Below, in pieces: positions 49,616-60,645 of a stretch of 64,000 nucleotides of DNA. Below the pieces are notes generated by a model. The model worked only from the letters and a program-made list of their open reading frames with translations. It was not told the DNA's origin and searched no databases. A program made the translations under genes and the position numbers. How positions within the stretch are numbered: the stretch's first letter is position 1; every line of letters begins with the position of its first letter. This DNA is from Primula veris (Eukaryota > Streptophyta > Magnoliopsida > Ericales > Primulaceae), in contig OY821744.1 in NCBI GenBank assembly GCA_963682055.1, forward strand, positions 3,291,001 through 3,355,000, given 5' to 3'.

Positions 49616-50240
49616 ATAGCATGTTTAAGGTAGTGGGGGGAAGAACGCTCATTAGGCCAGTAGCATGTTTAACGCAGTCGGGGGAAGATGTATTGATCCC
49701 AATGGTAGTGTAGTGTAAACTGCATTATTTTCATATCGGCACACTCACTTAGTTAACCGGTTTTCTAGGGTGAGTTCTACCTACGAGTTTGTTACATTTG
49801 GTATAACAACCGACACCACAATACAATGCATGTGACACGTAGTGCGTCAAAAGGGAGAAAGAGAAACCGGGATTGTAGTGTTCGACTGGGTTTAGTCTGC
49901 TAGTACAAAGCCCGCCCACGGGTCACAGAAGGGGTGACGTTAGGATTGCAGTATTCGACCGGGAATAGAAATCAGCATGAAACCTGTCTGCGTGGTCGCA
50001 GACTGCGGAGCGTGGGAGAATGATGATCCTAAGTTTAATGCAGTGTAAACTGCATTATCGCAAATCAGTTATGTGTTGTATATAAGTTTATATGAATCTT
50101 CACTTATTTAACCGGTTTTCTATTGCGAATTATATCTATGAGTTTGTTACAGAACGGTGCTGGTTTGGCTAGTAGAGGCGCAACGACGAATGATGAATAT
50201 TTAATATATCAGCAGCGCAGCCGCATGAACGAAATCAGGA
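49616..50240. repeat. Unclassified GC-richer repeat with internal direct repeats
   Basis: Stands out in base composition. 'gtgtaaactgcattat ... aaccggttttcta ... gagtttgttac' occurs at 49713-49795 and 50043-50151. 'ggattg(t/c)agt(g/a)ttcgac(t/c)ggg' occurs near 49871 and 49943. 'tagcatgtttaa(g/c)g.agt.ggggg' occurs near 49618 and 49663. No coding frame. Could be a TRIM or SINE derivative; I cannot classify it. Confidence 0.55.
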
Positions 50241-51193
50241 ATCATTAATGTTGGGTGCCAAAATTCACAATAACTACTAAATTAAATGAAATACAAAAAA
50301 TAAGTGGGGGTAAAATCATCGTTTTTAACGTATTTAATAAAAATAAATTGTCAAATTTTGAAAAAATTATAATTTTCTGAATTACGAGATACCATCAGCT
50401 CCGATAGTCTGCACTTAGGTTCCCTTGGCCCCAGCCATGCTCTTCGTCTCCAAGTGTGCATTTTAGGCACGGGAAAGAGAGAGGAGACGCACAGTAATTC
50501 CACCTATTTTAAAAAAATATTCTTTAATTTGAAATTTAAATAAATAGTAGCTTAAAATTCAAAAAATAATTTAATAATTTTGTTTCAAAGTCAACTAAAT
50601 TCTCAAGAAGCATGAATCTAATCCCTAAACTTTTTTTTAAACAACTTTTAGTCATTATTTATCTTATTTAAATTCATAAAAAAAAATGCTACATAATCTC
50701 ATATGTTAGACTTGTTTAATAACTGTAGAACTAGTTTTTATATACTTTATTTGTTTGAAACTTTTTGATATCATAATGTACTGATACCATATTATTTTGT
50801 CTTAATTATAACACTCTAGTAAAAAAAACATATTTTGACAAAAAAAAAAGGTGTCTTAATTATTTTATGATAAAAGAATATTCATCACCAATAAACCCAA
50901 AAATAGATTAAAATAAATAAATAAAACCAAACAAAAAGAAATTCAAAAAAACAAAACAGAACATAAACAGCTGTTTCATCTTTTCTCAAAAAAAATTTCT
51001 CCTTTTCTCATACGCTTTAAAATATATACTATAATATATATATATATACACATAAATATATACATATAGAGAGAGAAAGAGAAGAACCCGATCTCATAAA
51101 TGTATGCATAAATATATACTATATATATATATATATACATAATAATTGCAAAAAAAAAAATTGTGTGAAGAAAATTGCAATTATTTGTGGAAA
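50241..51193. other. AT-rich spacer with TA microsatellites
   Basis: Low-complexity DNA with (TA)n runs near 51034-51052 and 51117-51137, and a GA-rich run near 51068-51085 that could be leader sequence of the exon at 51194. Confidence 0.5.
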
Positions 51194-51322
51194 ATGGGGG
51201 AAAATAATGTTTGTAATTTGGATGATCAAACCCTTGTTACATTGAATGTTTATGATCTCACACCTGCTAATCACTACACATCTTGGTTCGGTCTCGGTAT
51301 TTTCCATTCGGGTATCGAATGT
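51194..51322 (+). pseudogene. DeSI-like (PPPDE) peptidase, orphan first exon
   Basis: ATG 51194 opens MGENNVCNLDDQTLVTLNVY DLTP, continuing ANHYTSWFGLGIFHSGIE. This matches the start of plant DeSI-like desumoylating isopeptidases (PPPDE domain: LNVYDLTP, YxYWFGLGIFHSGIE with the first catalytic His). After GIE the frame runs 10 more codons to a stop, and a GT follows at 51323. The rest of the family domain, including the catalytic Cys region, was not found downstream. Instead intron-like DNA leads into an RLP tail fragment. Interpreted as a gene remnant or a chimera. Confidence 0.7.
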
Positions 51323-51387
51323 GAGAAAAAGATTCAATCTTTTTGAAATTTGTGATTTTGTTTGATGTATTCCAATTATGATTTTTT

Positions 51388-51806
51388 GTTGGGTTTTTGT
51401 TGAATTGTTTGTGGGTTTTGTTTAAAGGGTAAATCTTGATTGGTAGTTGATGAATCTTAGCTGATTTGTTTAATGGTTTTATTTAGTTTGCAGTTTTTAG
51501 TTATATTGAGTTGGGTTGAATTATTTTTGTTTAGGTACTTTTGAATCGGGGTTTTGAGTAGACGACAAAATTTAGTCGTATTGGATCTTAATTTCCCTAC
51601 CATTTTTTTGTTAGCTTTTGGGTTGTAATGGAATTTCATCCTGTGATTTTTAGAACATTCTTGGTCGTAGTTAATGAATACGTATTACTTTTGCTTAGGG
51701 TTTTTGTTAATTTGTTTGTGGGTTGTGTTTGAACGGTAAATCTTGGTTGGTAGTTGATAAATCTTAGCTGATTCTCTTTTTTTTTATCTGATTTGTGTAA
51801 TGATTG
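51388..51806 (+). repeat. Duplicated intron-like segment, offset about 311 bp
   Basis: 'gggtttttgtt(g)aa(t)ttgtttgtggg' through 'ggtagttgat(g/a)aatcttagctgat' occurs at about 51388-51480 and again at about 51699-51790, between the DeSI exon and the RLP tail. Confidence 0.75.
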
Positions 51807-51825
51807 ATTTGGTTTGCAATTTAAG

Positions 51826-52455
51826 TTGTATCAAAACTCTATTGCAGTAGTGTGGAATGGCTTCGAGGTTGAAATCGAGCGCATCCTCACAACTCTCGCA
51901 ACAATCGACTTATCTGCCAATAACTTTGAAGGTCAGATTCCAGAGGTCAATTCACTTCGATTGTTAAATTTATCGCATAACAGCCTCACAGGTCCTATCC
52001 CAGCTTCTTTAGGAAATCTTTATAACCTTCATATACTAGACCTCTCTTCCAATTAATATACTTAGAAGGACAATACCTATTCAACTTGCAAGTATAACAA
52101 ATCTTGCTAACCTAAACGTTTCGTATAACCATCTAGTTGGTCAGGTACCTCGAGGAAAACAGTTTAATACATTTGAAAATAACTCGTATATTGAGAATCC
52201 AGGATTATGTGGACTCCCCATTGTCAAACTTTTGTGGAGATAATAAGAAACCAGTCTCCAAGAGTGACAAAGCAAAAGGAAGGTCATTCAATTTTTTCTA
52301 GCGGATTTACTTGGAGAATCGTTTTGTTTGGTTATGGATAGGGAGTTCCATTCGGTTTGATATTTGGATTTCTCATGCTCTTTGTCGGGTGGCCAAGATG
52401 GTTACTAGGAATTGCTGGGCCACAAAATGTCAGGCCCAGAAGAAGTATGTATTAG
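51826..52455 (+). pseudogene. Receptor-like protein, 3' fragment (broken)
   Basis: Matches the last ~210 codons of the intact RLP, from YQNSIAVVWNG to the tail GPQNVRPRRSMY (stop TAG 52453-52455). It lacks six codons after IPE, gains bases after DLSSN that give a stop, has at least one more frameshift near GLPL, and a nonsense codon in the membrane helix (GYG then TAG). It cannot encode a receptor tail without repair. Confidence 0.9.
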
Positions 52456-52773
52456 TCTTTGCTCAATATGCACTTTATAGTTTATATACTTCTATTTTCA
52501 GTCTGTTTGGAGTTTGAAGTTTGAACAGTAACAATAATAGGATAGAGAAACTACATGTTACATTCGTATGTTGATCAGCTACTAAAACGTCAAACTATTT
52601 TGGCTTTTTAAGGAGATTCGCATGGTATATTGGCACTTTAAAATTTTGATAACGTTTCATTGTTGAGATGGGTACTAAATATTCACTAAAATTTCAACTC
52701 AAGAATAGAATAAACATGGCAACGTTTCACGTGTTCTCTGTTTCAAGCTAAAATAGTACACTACCATAGAAGA
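52456..52773. other. Spacer before the Cassandra-type LTR
   Basis: AT-rich 3' flank of the RLP tail fragment. Nothing else recognised. Confidence 0.5.
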
Positions 52774-53065
52774 TGTGACGACCCAGATTCCAGGAAGGAA
52801 TTTCTGTGGTGCGGTGTTGTGCGTCAGTCACATATCGTCAAGATATGAGAGTACTCGTGTGGTATATGAGCTTAAAGATCAATTTTATATCAACAATGCC
52901 TTTTAAAGCCGTGCGGCACAATAGCGAGGACGGAACTCCACAGTTAAGCGTGCTTACCTTGGAGTAGTACCAGGATGGGTGACCTCCCTGGAAAGTTGTG
53001 CCAAAGCGGACAATATTATTGATACGGGCGTGACGGTTCGGTCCGTGGGGCCGGGTTGTTAATCA
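52774..53065 (+). mobile_element. Cassandra-type TRIM LTR with embedded 5S-like sequence
   Basis: Begins TGTGACGACCCAGATTCC, the usual style of Cassandra LTR start, and carries a 5S rRNA-derived segment (about 52900-53000). That segment has box A agttaagcgtgct (52942-52954) and box C aggatgggtgacctcc (52972-52987). The 5' half of the 5S is diverged. I see one LTR only, with no primer-binding site or partner LTR nearby, so it is probably a solo LTR. The right end is approximate and no clear target duplication was found. Confidence 0.82.
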
Positions 53066-54673
53066 TAAGTTGGTACTCAAACGATCAATCTTACTGTCTT
53101 TGAAGTTTTACCCCGATTACGGATGGACACGTTAACGAGATGATATATAAATATTTGCTTCCGGCAGCCAAAGATGTTGAATAGTTGATAAGAACCGAAA
53201 AGTCACAATTCCTTGTCAGTTGTTTTAATATTCTCTAAACAATTAATTTTAAGGTTTTTACAGGTGTTAAATTCATCTGCAAAGTACAAAGATTTACAAA
53301 AAACATTTTCCCATTGATTCACAACAAAACTATGTAATCATGAGTTTGGGCTAGCATGATTATAGCTATTTTACTTTTTGGATCCAAAAGAGACTCCTTG
53401 TTTTAGAAGCACTGTCCATCAAGGATAGTTGTTAATGATACGAGGCATTTGAGATGCAAAAATACAAGCTTGTGATGAGTTTCTGAAGCTGTTTCTTTTT
53501 GGATAGAGCGAAAACTGTGGATACGGCTCGATGCTCCAGAATTGGAATGTAATTAATTAACTGCTCCTGCTGCTCGGCGGCGGCACCAAAAAATGGAGTT
53601 GTGACTTCGAGTAGTTCAGAAGAAAACTGCATCATATTTATAGAATGAGCATTTGTTTAAGTAACTTTAGTGATCGGAGATGCCATATGTGTTTAAAGGT
53701 AGCTTGTTGCTAGTTTTGTCTAGTCACAAAATGAGCTGTTTTTTGGATTTCTTTGGGGTAATTAGCTAAGTTTGGTTGTTTTTTTAGAGTTATTAATCTG
53801 TCATGATATTACATTTTTTTTATCACAATAATCTGGTGCATAAGGGGAGTTATGACTTATAAGGATAAATGTTATGATAATTAGGCTACAAGCTAAAGAT
53901 CCATTTTAATAATAAAAAAATTGTATATGTAATTTTATGAAACTTCTACGTAACATGGAGTTGAAACCAGTGGAGACTTGACATAGTCTTGGTCACCGCT
54001 TAGACTTTATATTTATTTATTCTCATATGACTTTCAATTGTATTACTATTCTTTCATTTATGTCTAGGCCATGTTTGTCCACAACGCAATAAATCTTATT
54101 TGTCTTTTTTTATGTTGTAGTTGTACTTTCAAGTTGACACGTGACCCATGGGCAAAAGAAGTATTCGTTAAAAAATAATAATAATGTTTTCTCATGCTAT
54201 AAAAAGAAAATAGAAAATGATCAAATTTTGAACAGCAAAGACTTGTATAGTCAAGATGCAATTTGTCCCACTGATTTAATAATCATAAGTTTACTGCTTA
54301 TAGAAATAACTCAATAAGACGAGCTTAATTAATATACTTATCATGGTAACCTCTCGTGTTTTTTATAAGACAGAGAAAATCATCCCTGTGGCCAGATACG
54401 CTCATTTTGCACAAGAGGAATAACCAAGTGTCTAATAAACTAGTGATCATTAGTAAATAGAAAGAAGTGATTAAAACATAAAAAATGTTTGTCTTAAGTT
54501 TGTAACAACAATTATTGCCTATAAAACATTGATTAAATAAAATTATAAAAACCTACAAGGAAACATAAATAACGTGCATAGGCGCAATCTAATTAAGCTG
54601 AGGTTCATGTATATGACTTACCACTATACATTGTCTATAATGTGTTATCAATCTAGATTGTATCATTATATCT
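53066..54673. other. Spacer with one doubtful minus-strand frame
   Basis: AT-rich. A 67-codon minus-strand frame (53432-53635) starts MMQFSSELLEVTTPFFGAAA and has a GC-richer start, but shows no known domain. At about 54520-54665 there is a diverged copy of the 'aaggaaacataaataac...gtgttatcaatct' segment also found at 43070-43165. Confidence 0.4.
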
Positions 54674-56383
54674 TTGACTACCATCAATGTGGGGTGGGGA
54701 GGAACTAAGTCTGAAGTGCTTGCCTATTTACGTGACCGTATATTAAGCAAAATACAAGGTTGGAAGAAAAACCTCATGTCCGAGACGGCTAGAGAGGTAC
54801 TAGTCAAAGTGGTTGCACAAGCGATCCCAACATATCCCATGATGTGTTCTCTCATTCCTAAGGGGCTATGTAACAAGATTGACGGGTTGATATCGAATTT
54901 TTGGTGAGGCGGAAATGGGGATGATAGAAAAATTCATTAGAAAAGTTGGAAACATCTTACACGCCCAAAAGAAATCAGGGGACTTGGTTTTCGTAATCTG
55001 TTTATTTTTAATTTTGCCCTGCTTACAAAGCAGTTTTGGCAGCTAATGCACAATCAAGATCAATTGTGGGCTAAGGTTCTAAAAGCGTTATACTTCCACA
55101 ATGTTAAATCTCTTGATATTAGGAAAGGAAGTCGTGCGTCGTGGACGAGCGTTCTAAAAAGAAGAGAACTATTGCAAAAAGGCCTAAGATGGTGCGTAAA
55201 AAATGGAGCCAAACTCCAATATAGGGGCCCCAAAACTGTGACCTTGAAAGGATTTGAATTTATTAATCCATCAACTAAAACCTGGGACTTTGATATTCTT
55301 TTAACAGTGGTCGATAGAGATAAAGCAAACCGGACAAGTAAAATTCCAGTGAGTCGGTGTGGAGGAAGTGACAAGGTTATTTGGCATTATTCTAAAGATG
55401 GGAGGTATACAGTCAAATCCGGTTACTGGCAAGAAAGCTCAGGGGTGTTAGTTGATGCTAGACCAGGCACATCTTTTTCGACGTCTCGCACGAGCTGGAA
55501 ATTTGTATGGAACGCCAATGTTGCCCCTCGGGTCAAACACTTCTTCTGGAGGGCTTTGTCCAATTGTTTACCTACCAAAGAAAGTCTTTTCAAGAGAAAG
55601 TGTGGAACAAATCCTATATGCCGATGTAACAATTACAGGGAAACGACGGAGCATGTTCTATTACATTGTAGTTGGACGCATGCTGTTTGGTTTGGATGTC
55701 CGTTAGGTCTTCGTATCATCCGTGAAGAAACTGACTCTTTGGCCCAATGGTTTGAGCAAATAATTACAACGAAACCCTCAAAAAACAGTGTGGAATTAAT
55801 TATGAATGTGTGTTGGAACCTATGGAAAGCAAGAAATGATGTCGTGTTTAATGACACAAAACTGAGGCCCAATTATGTGATTGAAAAAGCATTGAGGTTG
55901 TACAAAGATTTTATTAAAGAATGCAGTGCGCGAAATGAACCACCAACAGTGACAAAGGATCCGATCTTGTGGAGTCGGCTGCCAATTGGGTGCCTAAAGG
56001 TTAATATTGATGCATCGTTTAAGGTCTCGAATACTTGGGCTGTAGGAGGAACCATTACTCGAAACAACTTGGATGAAGTTATGGATACCTGGAGTACACG
56101 CTTCAAAGTTTCTATTCTGCTAGTGGCTGAATCTTATATTCTTCGATTGGCGTGTCTAAGGGTGTTAGACAAAAACTGGAATAATATTATTTTTCAAACC
56201 GATAGTAGTGATCTGGCTAAGGTTTGTACAACACATACTAATCACCTACCTTGGGAAATAGAAGCAATAGTAGAAGATATTTATAAAGTCGGAGAAGGTA
56301 CGTACTGATTTTTTGTTTGGGGTCTCCGCGGAGCTAATAGGCCGGCTAACTTCTTGGCGAAACGTGCTAGACAAGAAAAATAA
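54674..56383 (+). pseudogene. 5'-truncated LINE (L1-type) ORF2 remnant
   Basis: One reading frame runs through the region with three in-frame stops: TGA 54905-54907, TAG 54938-54940 and TGA 56306-56308. In order: post-RT region (KIQGWKKNLMSETAREVLVK, IPTYPMMCSLIPKGLC, RPKEIRGLGFRNL); a zf-RVT zinc-binding domain (KDGRYTVKSGYW, APRVKHFFWRALSNCLPTK, CRCNNYRETTEHVLLHC); an RNase H-like domain (LKVNIDASF, FQTDSSDLAKV); the end PANFLAKRA. The reverse-transcriptase catalytic core is missing, as usual for a 5'-truncated insertion. The first two stops stand where tryptophan is expected (TGG to TGA or TAG). No poly-A tail is seen; the next sequence is CACTA-like. Confidence 0.92.
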
Positions 56384-57340
56384 CCTAGGCCGGCAAAAAA
56401 ATATTCGTCGCCACTGTTAAAATTTCGTCGCCTAAAATTCAAGCCGACAAAAGTTTCGTCGGTAAGCCTCCATCACGTATTCACTGTCGGGCAGGGAACA
56501 GAGCGACGAAAAAGGAAATTCGTCGATTAAGTTTGATTTTGCCTGACAAAATTAGCGACAATTATATTCGTCACTAGATTTTTAGCGACGAAAAACTTCG
56601 CCGGTAAATGTGTTTGATAAGTTCAAGTAGCATAGATCTCCCGACAAATACTTCGTCAACGGTAGATAATGAAAAGAACACTTGTTTGACAAAAGATTTG
56701 TACGCTCAACTCTTATTATTTATCATTTCATTTTGATTTGATTTAGTATATTATAATTTATTATTAAAATGAATCCTTACAAATTATATTTTTATTGAAT
56801 AAATGAATATACAAATATTAAGATCAATATTATTAAAAACATTCGGTAAAAGAATTTCCATGTAAAATATCCAATCAACACATACTTACAAAACTAGTAA
56901 TATAAATGAATAATTCAAATATAAATTCTAAATCAGAAAAACAGGAACGTCTATCATGGAGATGTACTATCATCACCGTGCTCATCCCCTACAATTTTTT
57001 CGAACCCGACCTTCTTCTGAAAGTGTAAACCCTTGCCTGTAATAAGCTTCTGCTAACGCCGCATACATCTTTCTATCCGATCCATCAAAACGTTGTTTCG
57101 TCTTTTCCCTAGTAAGTCCTCTATCGGCCAATTGTCCCTCTAACTTCTTGATACAAGACGATGCACCGCCTTTTGTGGGTTTAAATGACTCAAGGTCTCG
57201 ATACCTTCCGAAACCCAGTCCACGAATTTTCTTTTCGGGAACAATGATTTTCTTAACTTTTGTATCTTCGGGATATCAACAACTAATTCTTCGTGTAATG
57301 TTTTTGCTTGGGAAATCATCTCCTTTTAAGCACATGAAAA
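56384..57340 (-). mobile_element. CACTA (En/Spm) element remnant with transposase C-terminus
   Basis: From 56384 to about 56665 the DNA is packed with 'cgacgaaa', 'ttcgtcg' and 'gcgac' motifs in both orientations, like CACTA subterminal repeats. On the minus strand, 57333-56982 reads VPEKKIRGLGFGRYRDLESF, KKLEGQLADRGL, KMYAALAEAYYRQGF and stops at 56982-56984. This resembles the C-terminus of plant Ptta/En/Spm-type transposases. A stop lies near its 5' side and the rest of the gene is missing. No intact CACTA terminus was found. The left border abuts the LINE remnant. Confidence 0.65.
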
Positions 57341-59000
57341 ATAAGCAATAATAATCCATTAGAAGTATAAGATGAAAGAAACTAATCGGGGCTAAATTTA
57401 TATTCATACATAATATTACAACCCATATTAACCCAAAGGAGTTTTACTTTATTATGAGAAAAATTCCCAACAACATGACTATTTTACTCATATACACCAT
57501 GGTCGACTCATTTTTGAATCAAGCATACAATAATTAATCAAAACTAAATCTATTAATAATACAAGTTCCATGAAATCTAAAATATGTTTAAAATTTTACA
57601 AAAGGGATGAAGAGGGTTAAATTAAAATACTTTCGCTATCCACCGACATTACTGTAGTAGTATCTACTAGGAAAAAAATCTCTCGTCGATTATTTATAAT
57701 TGTATCATACTCGAAATTCAGAAATTTCATAACATTCAAGCTTGACAGGCAAATGCAAAAGTAGCTTAAAAGCATAAACCAAACAAAATAACGTTGAATA
57801 CGAGCCTTTTGTCATAGAAGCAGAGAATAACCCAAGTTGTTGAAGTAAAAGGTTAGAGCACTGATAATTAATGGCCATTGTTGACAAGGATCAACTGATT
57901 ATGATCCAATATTGAGTTTCTTACACAAGCGCTTGTTGAAAAAGAGAACCAATTTCCAATTACAAAAGTATAAATTCACTCCTATTAAGTTTCACATTCA
58001 GCTATTGTGCCTATTTCTGAAAAAATAATAATAATGGTTTTTTCCTTATTATTGTGCCTATTCGGGGACCGACGTGTAAGCTAATGTGTTTATTTAACTT
58101 TGACCAGAACCGATCCTGATTGAAAGAAGGAACAATAATGCACGGAATTGTTTCTAAAAAATCTCGTGTTCAGCTCACAAATTGTTGAGTTTATGTTTGT
58201 TTAGCTTATAAACGAAAAAAAATCAATTATAACATATAACACGTTTAGTAGACATGACGATCATTAAAAACTCATTCAGCGAGTAAAGTATCAATCCACC
58301 CGGTCAAAAGAACATGAATACATGCAGCCCTTCTTTTGCTATAAATAACAATACAAAACTTCATATGACGATAAAAGTGTTAAAACTCTCAAATAAAAAA
58401 TATAATAACAAGCTAATTGAGTTCTTTACATTTATCTTTTATATACAAGTACGTTTATTGTTCATATATACTAAAGCCTAAATCATAAACTCTAACCCCT
58501 AAACATGGTCTAATCCCTAAAACATGAATAAACTATGCATCAAAAGAACATGAATACATACAAAGCCTCGTTTAGTTTGTGTTTGCTAATTTACTGTTCC
58601 GTAGTAAAACGTTGATTATTAACGGGGCCAACCTGACTCAAGTGAAATATCTGATGAGCTTAGTTGTCAGTGGTTAGAGACATCACATTTTATATTATTT
58701 AGAAAAAAAAAATATGTATGTAGCTTTTGATTTCATATTTATTAATTCTAGTGCATAATTTTGTAGGTATAGCATTTGGTAGTGTGGTGGATCATTCAGT
58801 CTATTCATACGCTCAGGTCCAAATTTTTGATATTCAGTGTGGTGCATAATTTGATATTTATTAAAAAAGTATTGTCGATTATGTTCGTATTGTGCCCCCG
58901 CTAAACTGTATTTTTGGTTCTGCCCTTGTCTCATATGAAATCACGTGTAAGTGTTTGACCGGTCAATAATTTGTCTCAAAATTACCGAATTGAATTTGTC
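57341..59000. other. Gene-free stretch
   Basis: AT-rich spacer. The last ~80 bases (tgaccggtcaataatttg and following) resemble part of a Stowaway element and stop where RLP homology begins. Confidence 0.5.
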
Positions 59001-60314
59001 TCTATACTTTTCCACGTAGGCATGCTACACACCAATTGTGTCGTCATGACCAGTTGTATGTACTGTTACAGTTTAAGAATACGCTAACTATAGACGATGG
59101 GGAGGCATCTTGGGGTTGCGACTATGTGTATCCGAAGACTATATCTTGGAATAACAAGAGCGGTAATAATAGCAATTGCTGTTTGTGGGATGGGGTGACT
59201 TGTGATGAAGAGACGGGTCATGTCATCAGTACCAATATCAGCTACGGCATATTCCATCTCACCCATCTCCGGCGTCTCAACCTCGCTTACAATTCCTTTG
59301 GCGACTCCCACATTTCACCTGCATTTGGACGCTTTACGAATCTGACTCACTTCAACCTCTCTCGTTCAGATTTCGGTTGTTCGATCCCAAGAGAACTTTC
59401 ATTTCTGTCCAAACTGGTCTCCATTGATATCTCGGACAACGGCTTATCTATTGAAGCAAATGATTTTGATTTATTATTGAAAAATGTAACCCACTTGAAA
59501 GAACTTGTTTTTGGACTTGTGCAGATTTCTTCAAGTATACCGAATTCATTGATGAACCTGTCCTCTTTGGAAATAATCGATCTTGACTACACTGATTTGC
59601 ATGGGATCTTGCCCAAACAGATTTTCATGCTTCCAAATTTGAAAAGGCTGAGTTTGGTAGGAAATGATCTGAGAGGCGATATTCCAGAAATAAGTTCCAT
59701 AAACACGAGTTCCCTCCATTATTTAGATATGGCCTTTACTCGATTTGGACACAGAGGACTACCGGACTCAGTAGGGAATTTAACATCTTTAAGCTATTTA
59801 AATCTTTACCGGACGGATTTGAGGGGAACTACCAGATTCTTTTGGTAAACTAACATTTTTAAGATATGTAGTATTTTCTAATACGGATTTGGCAGGGGAA
59901 CTACCGGATTTAGTTGGAAATCTAACATCTTTAAGACATTTAGATTTTTCTCATACGTATTTGGCAGGTGAACTACCAGATTCTATTGGGAAACTAACAT
60001 CTTTAAACCATCTTGATCTTGCTCATACAGTTTTGGGAGGGGAACTACCAGATTCTTTTGGAAATCTAACATCTTTAAGATCCTTACATATTTCTCATAT
60101 GGATTTGACAGGGAAACTACCAGATTCAATAGGAAGCCTAGAGTCGTTAACTGATCTAAGTCTTAATAATTGCAATTTGTCTGGGACTATTCCAAAATCA
60201 CTTGGGAATCTAACAGAGCTCGCTTTACTCGACTTGTCAGGTAACAATTTCAATTCTCAAGTCCCAATCACAATATGAGATCTGAAAAAACTTGAGTACT
60301 TATCTCTCTCTATA
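59001..60314 (+). pseudogene. Receptor-like protein, long broken copy
   Basis: Matches the intact RLP from the end of its signal peptide (YTFPRRHATHQLC equivalent) through the N-terminal cap and about half of the LRRs. It lacks the first ~13 codons. The frame is open to 59848, where loss of two bases in a 'ttg gca ggg' context shifts it. The original frame is restored in a second open segment, about 59889-60278, which ends in a TGA in place of a TCA-type codon. Homology stops near 60314. There are six GELPDS-type LRR units between RGLP and SLESL, against three in the intact gene. It has only one NYA-type unit. No membrane anchor. Confidence 0.92.
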
Positions 60315-60446
60315 GGAATGGTATGCATAATGCCATTTCTCAAATTTACCATTGTACTCTACTCTCTCTGAATTTTAAAGAAATATGAGGCATTTGATAT
60401 GCTTGTCCATATTTTTTCTTTGCTATACTTTTCAGTGTAAGCATGC
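60315..60446 (+). pseudogene. Receptor-like protein, 5' fragment 2 (promoter and signal peptide)
   Basis: Directly after the broken copy. The sequence ggaatggtatgcataatgcc ... ccattgtactctactctct is a diverged RLP promoter unit (TATA now gcataa), then ATG 60385 encodes MRHLICLSIFFLCYTFQCKH. Homology ends near 60446; the frame then continues a few codons to a stop. Confidence 0.82.
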
Positions 60447-60474
60447 CTTTTTAGTTTTTATCAACAAACCCATT

Positions 60475-60645
60475 TAGGGCCGGGAAAAAATTTCGAATTC
60501 CCGACCCGATCTGAGTCCCGATCCATTATTTTTTCGATCCGAATTATCGGATTTTTTCCCGTCCCGATTATAATTGGATTCGGGATCGGATTGTCATCTT
60601 AAAATCCGTCGGATTTCCCGATCCGTTCAGATCCCATCAATATGT
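60475..60645 (+). mobile_element. hAT-like element end with CCCGATCC repeats
   Basis: Starts tagggccgggaaaaaatttc and is filled with 'cccgatcc(g)' and 'ggatcggat' style repeats on both strands, like subterminal regions of hAT elements. No second terminus found. It follows RLP 5' fragment 2. Confidence 0.4.

Noticed and set aside
51826..52455. A short functional RLP-like protein from the 3' fragment
   Set aside because: Frameshifts and a stop inside the membrane helix remove the anchor and tail.
52880..53000. A functional 5S rRNA gene
   Set aside because: Only the 3' half and the promoter boxes match. The 5' half is diverged and the segment sits inside LTR-like sequence, so it is better read as Cassandra.
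53432..53635. 67-codon minus-strand frame with a GC-richer start
   Set aside because: No domain, promoter or homologue recognised. Too short to support alone.
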